Assembly: GCA_910578235.1 (NCBI GenBank)
Contig: CAJTPP010000078.1
Location: forward strand, 264 to 6,486
Source: an uncultured Clostridia bacterium
Lineage (GTDB): Bacteria > Bacillota > Clostridia > UBA1381
Direction: 5' to 3'
DNA: 6,223 nt
The stretch's first letter is position 1. Each line of letters opens with the position of its first letter. The notes beneath the pieces were generated by a model, which saw nothing but the letters and a program-made list of their open reading frames with translations, searched no databases and was not told the DNA's origin. Of this stretch, positions 1 to 6,208 are shown one piece after another. A program made the translations under genes and the position numbers.

Positions 1-936
1 GCCAGCCGTCACAATATAGAAATTGATTATTTTGGCGGCGAACCGACTTTGAATTTTAGCGTTGTAAAGGAAATTACAGAGTATGCTAAGGAACAGGCAA
101 AAATACACGACAAAAATTTTCGTTTTACCCTTACAACGAACGGACTGCTTTTAAATGACGAAATAAAAGACTATCTCAATGAAAACATGAGCAATGTTGT
201 TTTGAGCATTGACGGAACAAAAGAAACAAATGACAGAGTTCGTTACCGCGTAGACGGAAGCGGTTCATATGACACGATAGTTCCTAAATTTCAGGCAATT
301 GCAGAAAGCCGCAATCAAGATAATTATTATGTGCGAGGGACATTTACGGCGTATAATGTTGAATTTGCTGATGATGTTATTCACCTTGCGGATCTTGGGT
401 TCAAGCAGACAAGTGTGGAACCTGTAGTAGCGCCGGAAACCGAGGATTACGCTCTTACAAATGAGCATGTCGAGACAGTGCTCAAAGAGTATGACAAACT
501 TACTAATGAATATATAAAACGCTATAATGAGGGCAGGGGGTTTAATTTCTTCCATTTCATGGTGGATCTTGATCAGGGGCCTTGCGCCATAAAGCGTCTG
601 TCAGGCTGCGGAGCCGGACATGAATATCTTGCGGTTGCGCCGAACGGGGATATTTACCCGTGTCATCAGTTTGTCGGCAATACTGATTTTATTATGGGCA
701 ATGTTAATGAGGGCAAAATAAATAATGATATAAAGATGACATTTGAGCGTTCTAATGTATATACAAAGGAAAAATGTAAAAACTGCTTTGCAAAATTTTA
801 TTGCAGCGGCGGATGCAGTGCGAATGCGTATAATTTTAACGGTGATATTAATAAGCCTTACGAGTTGGCATGTGAATTTGAAAAAAAGCGTCTTGAATGC
901 GCGATTGCCATTGAGGCTTATAAAAAATTAAATTAA
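1..936 (+). CDS. scfB: SCIFF-type radical SAM/SPASM peptide maturase (5' end outside window)
   Basis: Enzymes of this family (ScfB/CteB/Tte1186) are iron-sulfur radical SAM proteins that install Cys-to-Thr alpha-thioether bonds in the Six-Cysteines-in-Forty-Five (SCIFF) RiPP precursor. The frame is open from base 1. The first visible TTG (49) is not the start, because the SAM-binding motif FGGEPT is encoded just before it (31-48). The CX3CX2C cluster motif and roughly 150 residues are therefore missing upstream. The visible part carries a full SPASM pattern: C (codon 607), 12 residues, G, 4 residues, C (661), then CKNC (775, 784) spaced to C (802) and C (814), and a final C (871). A further Cys at 583 in QGPC may ligate auxiliary cluster I. 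The stretches SVEPVVAPE, GFNFFHFM and KFYCSGGC are what I recall as typical of the SCIFF subfamily, so I favour it over a generic SPASM enzyme. The precursor gene scfA should lie upstream. The stop is 20 bases before rhaM, which suggests co-transcription. Confidence 0.9.
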   Translation, partial: ASRHNIEIDYFGGEPTLNFSVVKEITEYAKEQAKIHDKNFRFTLTTNGLLLNDEIKDYLNENMSNVVLSIDGTKETNDRVRYRVDGSGSYDTIVPKFQAIAESRNQDNYYVRGTFTAYNVEFADDVIHLADLGFKQTSVEPVVAPETEDYALTNEHVETVLKEYDKLTNEYIKRYNEGRGFNFFHFMVDLDQGPCAIKRLSGCGAGHEYLAVAPNGDIYPCHQFVGNTDFIMGNVNEGKINNDIKMTFERSNVYTKEKCKNCFAKFYCSGGCSANAYNFNGDINKPYELACEFEKKRLECAIAIEAYKKLN

Positions 937-942
937 GTTTAA

Positions 943-949
943 AAGGAGG
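943..949 (+). promoter_or_regulatory. Strong ribosome binding site of rhaM
   Basis: AAGGAGG lies 7 bases before the ATG at 957 and is a near-perfect match to the anti-Shine-Dalgarno sequence. It sits in the 20-base gap after scfB. It selects ATG 957 over the in-frame ATG at 978 and predicts efficient translation of rhaM. Confidence 0.85.
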
Positions 950-956
950 AAAAAAT

Positions 957-1271
957 ATGATACACAAAGGATTTAAAATGAAATTATATGAGGGTATGGA
1001 GAAAGAATATGAAAAAAGGCATAACGAGCTTTGGCCTGAAATGAAGGATATGATTCATGAGCACGGCGGTAAAAATTATTCCATATATCTGGATAAGGAA
1101 ACTCTTACGCTTTACGGTTATATTGAGATTGAGGATGAGGAACTTTGGGCTAAAGGCGCTGATACAGCTATAAACAGAAAATGGTGGGATTTTATGGCTG
1201 ATATCATGGAAACAAATCCTGATAACAGTCCCGTGTCTGAGGATCTTGATTTATTATTTCATCTTGACTGA
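957..1271 (+). CDS. rhaM: L-rhamnose mutarotase
   Basis: RhaM catalyses interconversion of the alpha and beta anomers of L-rhamnose, a cytosolic step that speeds sugar use by the isomerase. The 104-residue product equals the E. coli RhaM length and aligns to it from memory without gaps. The residues assigned to the active site in E. coli are present at the same numbers: Tyr18, His22 (in KRHNELWPE), Tyr41, and the tryptophan pair 76-77 (in KWWDFM). The C-terminal family signature NPDNSPV is at residues 87-93. It is a single-domain dimeric ferredoxin-like fold protein with no signal peptide. No other rhamnose gene (isomerase, kinase, aldolase, transporter) is visible; its only neighbour in the block is the SCIFF maturase. 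The family also includes proteins acting on related sugars, so the exact substrate is less certain than the family. Confidence 0.93.
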   Translation: MIHKGFKMKLYEGMEKEYEKRHNELWPEMKDMIHEHGGKNYSIYLDKETLTLYGYIEIEDEELWAKGADTAINRKWWDFMADIMETNPDNSPVSEDLDLLFHLD

Positions 1272-1288
1272 TTTTTGAATATTTTTCA

Positions 1289-1364
1289 AAATAAGGGAAA
1301 TAATAAGTTTTGACCTCACAAATACATTTGTGCCGGTTTGAAACCGGTTAGAACCCCCTTATTT
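1289..1364 (+). ncRNA. Candidate structured RNA, class unknown (three-way junction fold)
   Basis: This non-coding stretch can pair over most of its length. The outer helix is AAATAAGGG (1289-1297) with CCCTTATTT (1356-1364), 9 perfect pairs. After an internal loop rich in A, GTTTTGA (1307-1313) pairs with TTAGAAC (1348-1354), including two G-U pairs. Inside are two adjacent hairpins: CACAAA/TTTGTG with a TACA loop (1317-1332), and CCGGT/ACCGG with a TTGAA loop (1333-1347). An intrinsic terminator follows three bases later. The inner helix could grow by two pairs (1314-1315 with 1346-1347) at the expense of the second hairpin, so alternative folds exist. I recognise no tRNA, riboswitch or known small RNA here. 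It could be an independent small RNA, the 3' UTR of the rhaM transcript, or a non-coding repeat. No convincing promoter precedes it, so the 3' UTR reading is slightly favoured. The structure is inferred by hand. Confidence 0.45.
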
Positions 1365-1366
1365 GT

Positions 1367-1394
1367 AAGAGAACGGCTTTGCCGTTCTCTTTTT
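1367..1394 (+). terminator. Intrinsic terminator after scfB-rhaM / structured RNA
   Basis: AGAGAACGGC (1368-1377) and GCCGTTCTCT (1381-1390) form a perfect 10-pair stem with a TTT loop, extended by an A-T pair (1367/1391) and followed by a T run to 1394. It closes the upstream transcription block and insulates it from the thrS promoter 27 bases further on. Confidence 0.92.
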
Positions 1395-1420
1395 ACTGTC
1401 AGAAGATATTAAAAAACCGC

Positions 1421-1449
1421 TTGACAAAGCTGATAAATGGTGTTAAAAT
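1421..1449 (+). promoter_or_regulatory. Sigma-A promoter of the thrS T-box leader
   Basis: A perfect -35 box TTGACA (1421-1426) is separated by 17 bases from TAAAAT (1444-1449), which differs from TATAAT at one position. A TG at 1441-1442 gives an extended -10 element. Transcription should begin near 1455-1457, just before the T-box leader. This is the best housekeeping promoter in the window. Confidence 0.88.
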
Positions 1450-1650
1450 ACTAATCAGAGCAATGATGAAGACAGTAGCTCCGGTAAAACCATAAGAGAG
1501 AGAATGTCGTGGGCTGAAAGCATTCTTTGGCGGACCGGAAGTGAATACCACTTCGGAGCTGTATACTGAACGGATATATCTTATTAAGTATACCGTATGC
1601 CTTACGAAACAAGGTCTAAACTAAGTGACAATGCTTTTTGCATTGTAATT

Positions 1651-1680
1651 AGGGTGGAACCGTGCGAATTTTGCACCCCT
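1651..1680 (+). promoter_or_regulatory. T-box motif and antiterminator helix
   Basis: AGGG (1651-1654) pairs with CCCT (1677-1680), and GTGC (1662-1665) pairs with GCAC (1673-1676), leaving the 7-base bulge TGGAACC (1655-1661) on one side. This is the canonical antiterminator layout. TGGA (1655-1658) is the part expected to pair with the uncharged tRNA 3' end; its last base predicts a U discriminator in the cognate tRNA-Thr. Bases 1674-1680 are shared with the terminator stem, so the two folds exclude each other. Confidence 0.93.
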
Positions 1681-1718
1681 AAAGTGATGGAAATGCTCCA
1701 TGCTTTAGGGGTGTTTTT
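1674..1718 (+). terminator. T-box leader terminator
   Basis: CACCCCTAAAG (1674-1684) pairs perfectly with CTTTAGGGGTG (1703-1713). An inner helix ATGGA (1687-1691) with TCCAT (1697-1701) lies above a small internal loop, and five T residues follow (1714-1718). This is the default OFF fold when tRNA-Thr is charged. Confidence 0.93.
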
Positions 1719-1734
1719 AGTTTTATATTTAATT

Positions 1735-1758
1735 AAAGGAAAGGACTAATGAACAATG
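1735..1758 (+). promoter_or_regulatory. Tandem ribosome binding sites and two out-of-frame AUGs at thrS
   Basis: AAAGGA (1735-1740) is directly followed by AAGGA (1741-1745). The second copy is 10 bases from the thrS ATG at 1756 and supports that start over the in-frame ATG at 1762 (16 bases away). The first copy is 8 bases from an earlier ATG at 1749 in another frame, which reads six codons and stops with TGA at 1767-1769 inside thrS. Confidence 0.6.
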
Positions 1759-3504
1759 GAAATGAATGAACTGCAAACACTGAGACATTCAGCCTCGCAT
1801 GTGCTCGCACAGGCTGTAAAACGACTGTATCCGGACGCAAAGCTGGCGATCGGCCCTGCTATAGATGCAGGATTTTATTATGATTTTGATACTGAGCATA
1901 CCTTTACAAGAGAAGATCTGGACGCGATTGAAAAGGAAATGAAGAAAATCGCAAAGGAAAATTTGAAGATCGAGCGCTTTGAGCTTCCGCGTAATGAGGC
2001 GTTAGAACTTATGAGAGATGAGCCGTATAAAACTGAGCTTATAAATGATTTGCCTGAGGATGAAGCGATATCGTTCTACAGACAGGGGGATTTTACAGAT
2101 TTATGCGCGGGACCTCATGTGAATTATACAAGCAAGGTGAAAGCGTTTAAGCTTCTTAGCGCGACGGGCGCATATTGGCGTGGAGACGAAAAGAACAAGA
2201 TGCTTCAGCGCATTTACGGCACAGCTTTTCCTAATAAAACAGAGCTTGAGGAACATCTTGAACAGCTTGAAGAAGCAAAGAAACGTGATCACAACAAGCT
2301 GGGACGTGATTTGGAATTATTTACGACCGTTGACTATATCGGTCAGGGACTTCCTATAATGCTTCCGAAGGGAGCGAGAATAATACAGCTGTTGCAGCGC
2401 TGGGTTGAGGATGAGGAGCAAAAGCGCGGTTGGATGCTTACAAAAACTCCGTTTATGGCGAAAAGTGATCTTTACAAGATATCAGGACACTGGGATCATT
2501 ATAAAGACGGAATGTTTGTGCTGGGAGATGAAGATAAGGAGAAAGAAGTATTCGCGCTGCGTCCTATGACATGCCCGTTCCAGTATCAGGCATTTTTGAA
2601 TCGTGGACGCTCATACCGAGATCTGCCTATGAGACTGGCGGAAACTTCCACTCTTTTCAGAAATGAAGCGTCGGGTGAAATGCATGGACTTATAAGAGTG
2701 CGCCAATTTACTATTTCAGAAGGACATCTTATGTGTACTCCGCAGCAGCTTGAGGGCGAGTTTAAAAATTGTCTTGAACTGACCAATTATATGCTTGAAA
2801 CACTTGGTCTCAAAGAAGATATTTCATATAGATTTTCGCAGTGGGATCCTGATAACCGTGAAAAGTATATAGGTACAGAGGAACAGTGGAACGAGGCGCA
2901 GAGCGTTATGAAAACTATTCTTGACGATTTGAATATACCGTATGAAATCGGTATAGGAGAGGCGGCGTTTTACGGACCAAAACTTGATATTCAGATAAAA
3001 AATGTACACGGCAAGGAAGACACGCTTGTAACAATTCAAATAGATCAGATGCTCGCCGAGAAATTTGATATGGAATATGTGGATAAGGACGGAGCAAAGA
3101 AAAATCCGTATATTATCCATAGAACATCAATCGGTTGCTATGAAAGGACGCTTGCGCTGCTTATAGAGAAATATGCGGGCGCTTTTCCAACGTGGCTTGC
3201 TCCTGTACAAATAAAACTTATGCCAATTGCTGACAGACATCTGGATTATGTGTATGAGCTGAAGCGAAAACTTGAAGCAAACGGTATTATACGTGTTGAG
3301 GTTGACGACAGAAGTGAAAAGCTTGGCTATAAACTGCGGGAGGCTCAGCTTGAAAAAATACCATATATGCTTGTTGTGGGTGATAAAGATATTGAAGCGG
3401 GAACAGTGTCTGTACGTTCAAGAAAAGAAGGCGATCAAGGCGCAATGAATGTTGATGACTGCATAGCTATGATCAGGGAAGAAATAGACTCAAAAAGAAG
3501 ATAA
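1756..3504 (+). CDS. thrS: Threonyl-tRNA synthetase, TGS-less form
   Basis: A class II cytosolic enzyme that charges tRNA-Thr with threonine in an ATP-dependent reaction. The 582 residues begin almost directly at the editing domain, so the roughly 60-residue N-terminal TGS domain of the usual 640-residue enzyme is absent. Upstream bases are leader RNA with no room for it. Editing-site residues are intact: HSASH (His11, His15) and CAGPH (Cys117, His121), the E. coli His73/His77/Cys182/His186 set. The three zinc ligands that bind threonine are Cys273, His324 and His455, equivalent to E. coli Cys334, His385 and His511. Motif 2 has Arg302 in FRNE and motif 3 has Arg464 in GCYERTLALL. The anticodon-binding domain starts near APVQIKLMP, about residue 482, and runs to the C terminus. 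Expression is controlled by the preceding T-box leader. TGS-less ThrRS occurs in other Clostridia as far as I recall, so I read this as a lineage form and not a broken gene. Confidence 0.97.
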   Translation: MEMNELQTLRHSASHVLAQAVKRLYPDAKLAIGPAIDAGFYYDFDTEHTFTREDLDAIEKEMKKIAKENLKIERFELPRNEALELMRDEPYKTELINDLPEDEAISFYRQGDFTDLCAGPHVNYTSKVKAFKLLSATGAYWRGDEKNKMLQRIYGTAFPNKTELEEHLEQLEEAKKRDHNKLGRDLELFTTVDYIGQGLPIMLPKGARIIQLLQRWVEDEEQKRGWMLTKTPFMAKSDLYKISGHWDHYKDGMFVLGDEDKEKEVFALRPMTCPFQYQAFLNRGRSYRDLPMRLAETSTLFRNEASGEMHGLIRVRQFTISEGHLMCTPQQLEGEFKNCLELTNYMLETLGLKEDISYRFSQWDPDNREKYIGTEEQWNEAQSVMKTILDDLNIPYEIGIGEAAFYGPKLDIQIKNVHGKEDTLVTIQIDQMLAEKFDMEYVDKDGAKKNPYIIHRTSIGCYERTLALLIEKYAGAFPTWLAPVQIKLMPIADRHLDYVYELKRKLEANGIIRVEVDDRSEKLGYKLREAQLEKIPYMLVVGDKDIEAGTVSVRSRKEGDQGAMNVDDCIAMIREEIDSKRR

Positions 3505-3518
3505 GTAACGAAAATTTA

Positions 3519-3556
3519 CTCCCCGGCATAATATAAAATGTCGGGGAGGGATTTTT
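3519..3556 (+). terminator. Terminator-like hairpin that also masks the yunB RBS
   Basis: CTCCCCGGCAT (3519-3529) pairs with ATGTCGGGGAG (3538-3548) over 11 pairs with one G-U, around an AT-only 8-base loop. Three bases then separate the stem from five T residues (3552-3556), directly before the yunB ATG. The 3' arm contains most of GGGGAGGG (3543-3550), the only good ribosome binding site for yunB, 6 bases from its ATG. The element can thus be an intrinsic terminator for thrS, a lid on yunB translation, or both. The GGA between stem and T run makes it less than ideal as a terminator. Confidence 0.65.
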
Positions 3557-4207
3557 ATGAGACTTGGTTTATCATATTCAACAGGAAACGTAAGAAAGAC
3601 TTTAGTAGTATGCGTATTGTTTGTATTGTGTCTTTTTTTGTTTTTTTTAATGCTTTCAGGATTAAAACCCGCCTTTGTTTCGTATTCAAAAACCTATGCT
3701 AATAATATGATAAACAGGGTGGTTAATGATGCTGTAAACAAAGTGTTTTCGGAAGACTCGTATAATAATATGTCAGCATTTCGTGACAGCAGTGAAAATA
3801 ATATTAAGGCGATTGAGACTGATACAGCTAAAATCAACCGACTGAAAGCTGACATTAATACGTCAATACAGGATATGATTAGCACATGTGAAACTGAGAC
3901 GGTTAAGGTTCCTCTTGGAAGCGCTCTGAACAGTTATTTCTTTGCGGGGCTCGGTCCTGAAATCCCGGTCAGAATATGTCCTGTCAGTATAGTAAAGACT
4001 GATATTGACGAGGAGTTTAACGATGCGGGCATAAATCAGGTGCATCATAAATTGTATCTTAATGTTTCTGTTGAGATGGCCTTTGCCGGTGTTGCGTTTA
4101 CGCAGACAGAAACAATTGATACAAAAGTACTTCTGACAGAAACTGTTATTGTCGGAGACACGCCGAAATACTACGGCAGCGGTAATGTAAGCGCTGAAAT
4201 GAAATAG
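3557..4207 (+). CDS. yunB: Sporulation protein YunB family
   Basis: YunB is a membrane-anchored protein made in the mother cell under sigma-E in Bacillus subtilis and needed for proper spore formation; its biochemical activity is unknown. The 216-residue product has a short positively charged N terminus, one hydrophobic segment (about residues 15-34) and an extracytoplasmic-type remainder. The family core is recognisable: VPLGSAL at 118-124, GLGPEIPVR at 131-139, then an aspartate/glutamate-rich region followed by GINQ, a beta-strand-like stretch, and the C-terminal block GDTPKYYGSG. The residues between 35 and 110 are polar, probably helical, and poorly conserved. B. subtilis YunB is about 254 residues; this one lacks the polar tail after the core. 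ATG 3557 is supported by a strong RBS. It lies 52 bases after thrS and 15 bases before ligA. It indicates a spore-forming lineage, although the gene alone does not prove sporulation. Confidence 0.85.
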   Translation: MRLGLSYSTGNVRKTLVVCVLFVLCLFLFFLMLSGLKPAFVSYSKTYANNMINRVVNDAVNKVFSEDSYNNMSAFRDSSENNIKAIETDTAKINRLKADINTSIQDMISTCETETVKVPLGSALNSYFFAGLGPEIPVRICPVSIVKTDIDEEFNDAGINQVHHKLYLNVSVEMAFAGVAFTQTETIDTKVLLTETVIVGDTPKYYGSGNVSAEMK

Positions 4208-4213
4208 AAAGGA
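4208..4213 (+). promoter_or_regulatory. Ribosome binding site deciding the ligA start
   Basis: AAAGGA lies immediately after the yunB stop codon and 9 bases before ATG 4223. A TTG at 4220 is in frame one codon earlier but only 6 bases from the site and is a weaker codon, so ATG 4223 is the likelier start. Confidence 0.65.
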
Positions 4214-4222
4214 TTTTGATTG

Positions 4223-6208
4223 ATGAGCGATATTGAGAAACGTATTGAAGAATTGACCAAAGAACTTAATTATCATACCCATAAATATTATATTGAGGAC
4301 GCTCCTGAAATTACGGATTTTGAATTTGATAAAATGCTTGTTGAGCTTGAGCGGCTTGAGGAAAAATATCCCGAGTTCAAGAAAAGTAACTCACCGACTG
4401 CCAGGGTGGGAGGGGAAGCTGTAAGCAGTTTTGAACAGGTACATCATGATGTGCCTATGCTGAGTCAGCAGAAGGCATTTTCAAAAGAGGAAATACTCGA
4501 TTTTGACAGACGCGTAAGAGCTGTCGTGCCAAACGTGTCATATGTGGTGGAACAAAAAATAGACGGCTTATCTGTTTCATTGGAATATGCTGACGGAGAA
4601 TTTGTACGCGGTTCAACGCGGGGTGACGGCATAACAGGCGAAGATGTGACGGAAAATTTAAAAACAATAAGAACCGTACCGCTGTCTTTAAAGGATAAAA
4701 TACCATATTTAGAGGTTAGGGGAGAGGTGTTTTTATCAAGAGATAATTTTCAAAAAATAAATGATATTATGGAGGCAACGGGACAGCAGCTTTTTGCAAA
4801 TCCGAGAAATGCCGCGGCAGGCTCTTTGAGACAGCTTGATCCAAAGATTGCGTCTCAAAGAAATCTGGATATATTCGTATTTAATATTCAGCAAATCCGG
4901 GGAGTTGATATATTAACGCATACCCAAGGGCTGGAATTTCTTAAAGAACAGGGTTTTAAGACTATTTTAGACAAGAGTACCTATGACACTATTGATAAGG
5001 CGTATGAGCGTATTATGGAGATCGGTGAGGAACGGGGCAAACTGTATTTTGATATTGACGGCGCGGTTATAAAAATAAATAATCTTGCAGCGCGTGATAT
5101 TCTTGGTGACACGTCAAAATTCCCGCGATGGTCTATAGCTTATAAATATCCGGCAGAAAAGAAAACGACGGTAATTCAGGACATAAAGGTGCAGGTGGGA
5201 AGAACAGGAGCGATAACGCCGCTTGCAATACTTGACACAGTTCATATCGCAGGTACGAATGTTTCCAGGGCCACACTGCATAATCTTGACTTTATACGTG
5301 AAAAGGATATAAGAATAGGCGATACTGTTGTTATACAAAAGGCGGGAGATATTATACCAGCGGTTGTCGAGGTTATAAAGGAAAAACGTACAGGTCATGA
5401 GAAGGAATTTGAAATGCCGCAAAATTGTCTGGAATGCGGTGCGCCTATTGTTCGCGAAGAGGGTGAAGCAGTATATAGATGTACAGGAGTAAACTGTCCG
5501 GCTCAGCGCTTCAGAAATATAATACATTTTGTGTCGCGTACCGCAATGGATGTGGATGGTCTCGGACCGTCAGTAATTGAACAGATGCTTAACCGAAATC
5601 TGATAGAAACCGCCGCGGATTTATATTATGTACAAACGGAAGATATTGAAGATATGGACAAGATGGGAAAAAAATCAGCATCTAATCTTGTAAACGCTCT
5701 TGAGAAATCTAAATCCAATCCGCTTTATAGGCTTATCAACGCATTCGGTATACGTCTTATAGGCGAGAAAGCGGCAAAGGTACTTGCAGCGAAGTATAAG
5801 ACGCTTGATAATCTTATAAAAGCTGATAGAACAGAATTAACCGCTTTAGAGGATATCGGTGAAAAAATGGCAGATTCCATTATTAGATTTTTTGCTCAGG
5901 AACAGACAAAACAGTTTATAAAACGGCTTGAGGATGCGGGTGTGAACTGTGTTGACAATAGTGAAAATACTATTGTTGACAAGCGTTTTGAAGGTATGAC
6001 GTTCGTTTTGACCGGAACTTTAGCGAATTTTAAACGCAGTGACGCGGGAAAAATTATAGAAAACTATGGAGGAAAAACATCGTCAAGCGTTTCAAAAAAA
6101 ACCACATATGTGCTTGCGGGAGCGGAAGCGGGAAGTAAGCTTGATAAAGCTCAAAGTCTCGGTATTACAGTGATAAGCGAAGCGGAATTTGAGGAGATGA
6201 TTAAATGA
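4223..6208 (+). CDS. ligA: NAD-dependent DNA ligase LigA
   Basis: LigA seals nicks in duplex DNA during replication and repair, using NAD+ to form an enzyme-adenylate. The 661 residues match the usual length (E. coli 671). The order is complete: N-terminal domain Ia with the NMN-binding region (HKYYIEDAPEITD near residues 19-31); adenylation domain with the nucleophile Lys112 in KIDG and motifs RGDGITGEDVTENL, EVRGEVF, NPRNAAAGSLRQLD, DIDGAVIK and PRWSIAYKYP; OB fold; a four-cysteine zinc finger (Cys402, Cys405, Cys420, Cys425); helix-hairpin-helix region (about 430-575); and a C-terminal BRCT domain (about 588-661). No key residue is missing. It is 15 bases after yunB with its own RBS, and its stop overlaps the next ATG, so it is part of an operon reading onward. 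No separate promoter is evident. Confidence 0.98.
   Translation: MSDIEKRIEELTKELNYHTHKYYIEDAPEITDFEFDKMLVELERLEEKYPEFKKSNSPTARVGGEAVSSFEQVHHDVPMLSQQKAFSKEEILDFDRRVRAVVPNVSYVVEQKIDGLSVSLEYADGEFVRGSTRGDGITGEDVTENLKTIRTVPLSLKDKIPYLEVRGEVFLSRDNFQKINDIMEATGQQLFANPRNAAAGSLRQLDPKIASQRNLDIFVFNIQQIRGVDILTHTQGLEFLKEQGFKTILDKSTYDTIDKAYERIMEIGEERGKLYFDIDGAVIKINNLAARDILGDTSKFPRWSIAYKYPAEKKTTVIQDIKVQVGRTGAITPLAILDTVHIAGTNVSRATLHNLDFIREKDIRIGDTVVIQKAGDIIPAVVEVIKEKRTGHEKEFEMPQNCLECGAPIVREEGEAVYRCTGVNCPAQRFRNIIHFVSRTAMDVDGLGPSVIEQMLNRNLIETAADLYYVQTEDIEDMDKMGKKSASNLVNALEKSKSNPLYRLINAFGIRLIGEKAAKVLAAKYKTLDNLIKADRTELTALEDIGEKMADSIIRFFAQEQTKQFIKRLEDAGVNCVDNSENTIVDKRFEGMTFVLTGTLANFKRSDAGKIIENYGGKTSSSVSKKTTYVLAGAEAGSKLDKAQSLGITVISEAEFEEMIK

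Larger units (their letters stand above)
1456..1718 (+). promoter_or_regulatory. T-box leader (threonine tRNA-sensing riboswitch) of thrS
   Basis: A T-box leader binds uncharged cognate tRNA and then allows transcription into the downstream synthetase gene. The base of Stem I is AGCTCCG (1477-1483) with CGGAGCT (1554-1560), reinforced by CAGT (1473-1476) with ACTG (1565-1568). The distal Stem I hairpin lies around 1501-1527 (GAATG/CATTC). The likely specifier codon is ACC (Thr) at 1547-1549, followed by the usual purine (A1550); this matches the downstream gene. The Stem III-like hairpin is ACAATGC (1628-1634) with GCATTGT (1640-1646). The T-box itself and the terminator are listed separately. 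The specifier is assigned partly from gene context: a local pairing GAAGTG (1538-1543) with CACTTC (1549-1554) overlaps it and would have to be absent in the active fold. Confidence 0.92.

Noticed and set aside
49..51. TTG as the start of the radical SAM gene
   Set aside because: The open frame continues to base 1 and encodes the conserved FGGEPT motif before it, so this is an internal Leu codon.
743..931. 62-codon open frame inside scfB in another frame
   Set aside because: It overlaps the conserved cysteine-rich SPASM region and has no family resemblance; a shadow of scfB.
1273..1291. AT-rich hairpin TTTTGAA / TTCAAAA right after rhaM as a terminator
   Set aside because: One G-C pair, no T run after it, and its 3' arm overlaps the stronger outer helix of the following element.
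1264..1292. Possible promoter TTGACT / CAAAAT with 17-base spacing for the structured RNA
   Set aside because: The -10 match is only four of six and the start would fall near 1299, cutting off the 5' strand of the outer helix; too weak to list.
1317..1364. Partial tRNA or T-arm-like sequence around GGTTTGAAACC
   Set aside because: No acceptor stem, D arm or anticodon arm can be drawn; the loop does not fit a T loop.
3505..3534. Sigma-E promoter for yunB (CATAATAT at 3527-3534 resembling CATACAAT)
   Set aside because: The nearest -35-like sequence (3510-3516) is only 10 bases away and imperfect, so spacing does not fit; biologically attractive but not supported.
3863..4282. 139-codon open frame on the minus strand across the yunB-ligA junction
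   Set aside because: It is antisense to two conserved genes, has no recognisable domain or RBS, and its composition looks like the complement of coding sequence. The 137-codon minus frame at 5114-5527 is rejected for the same reason.
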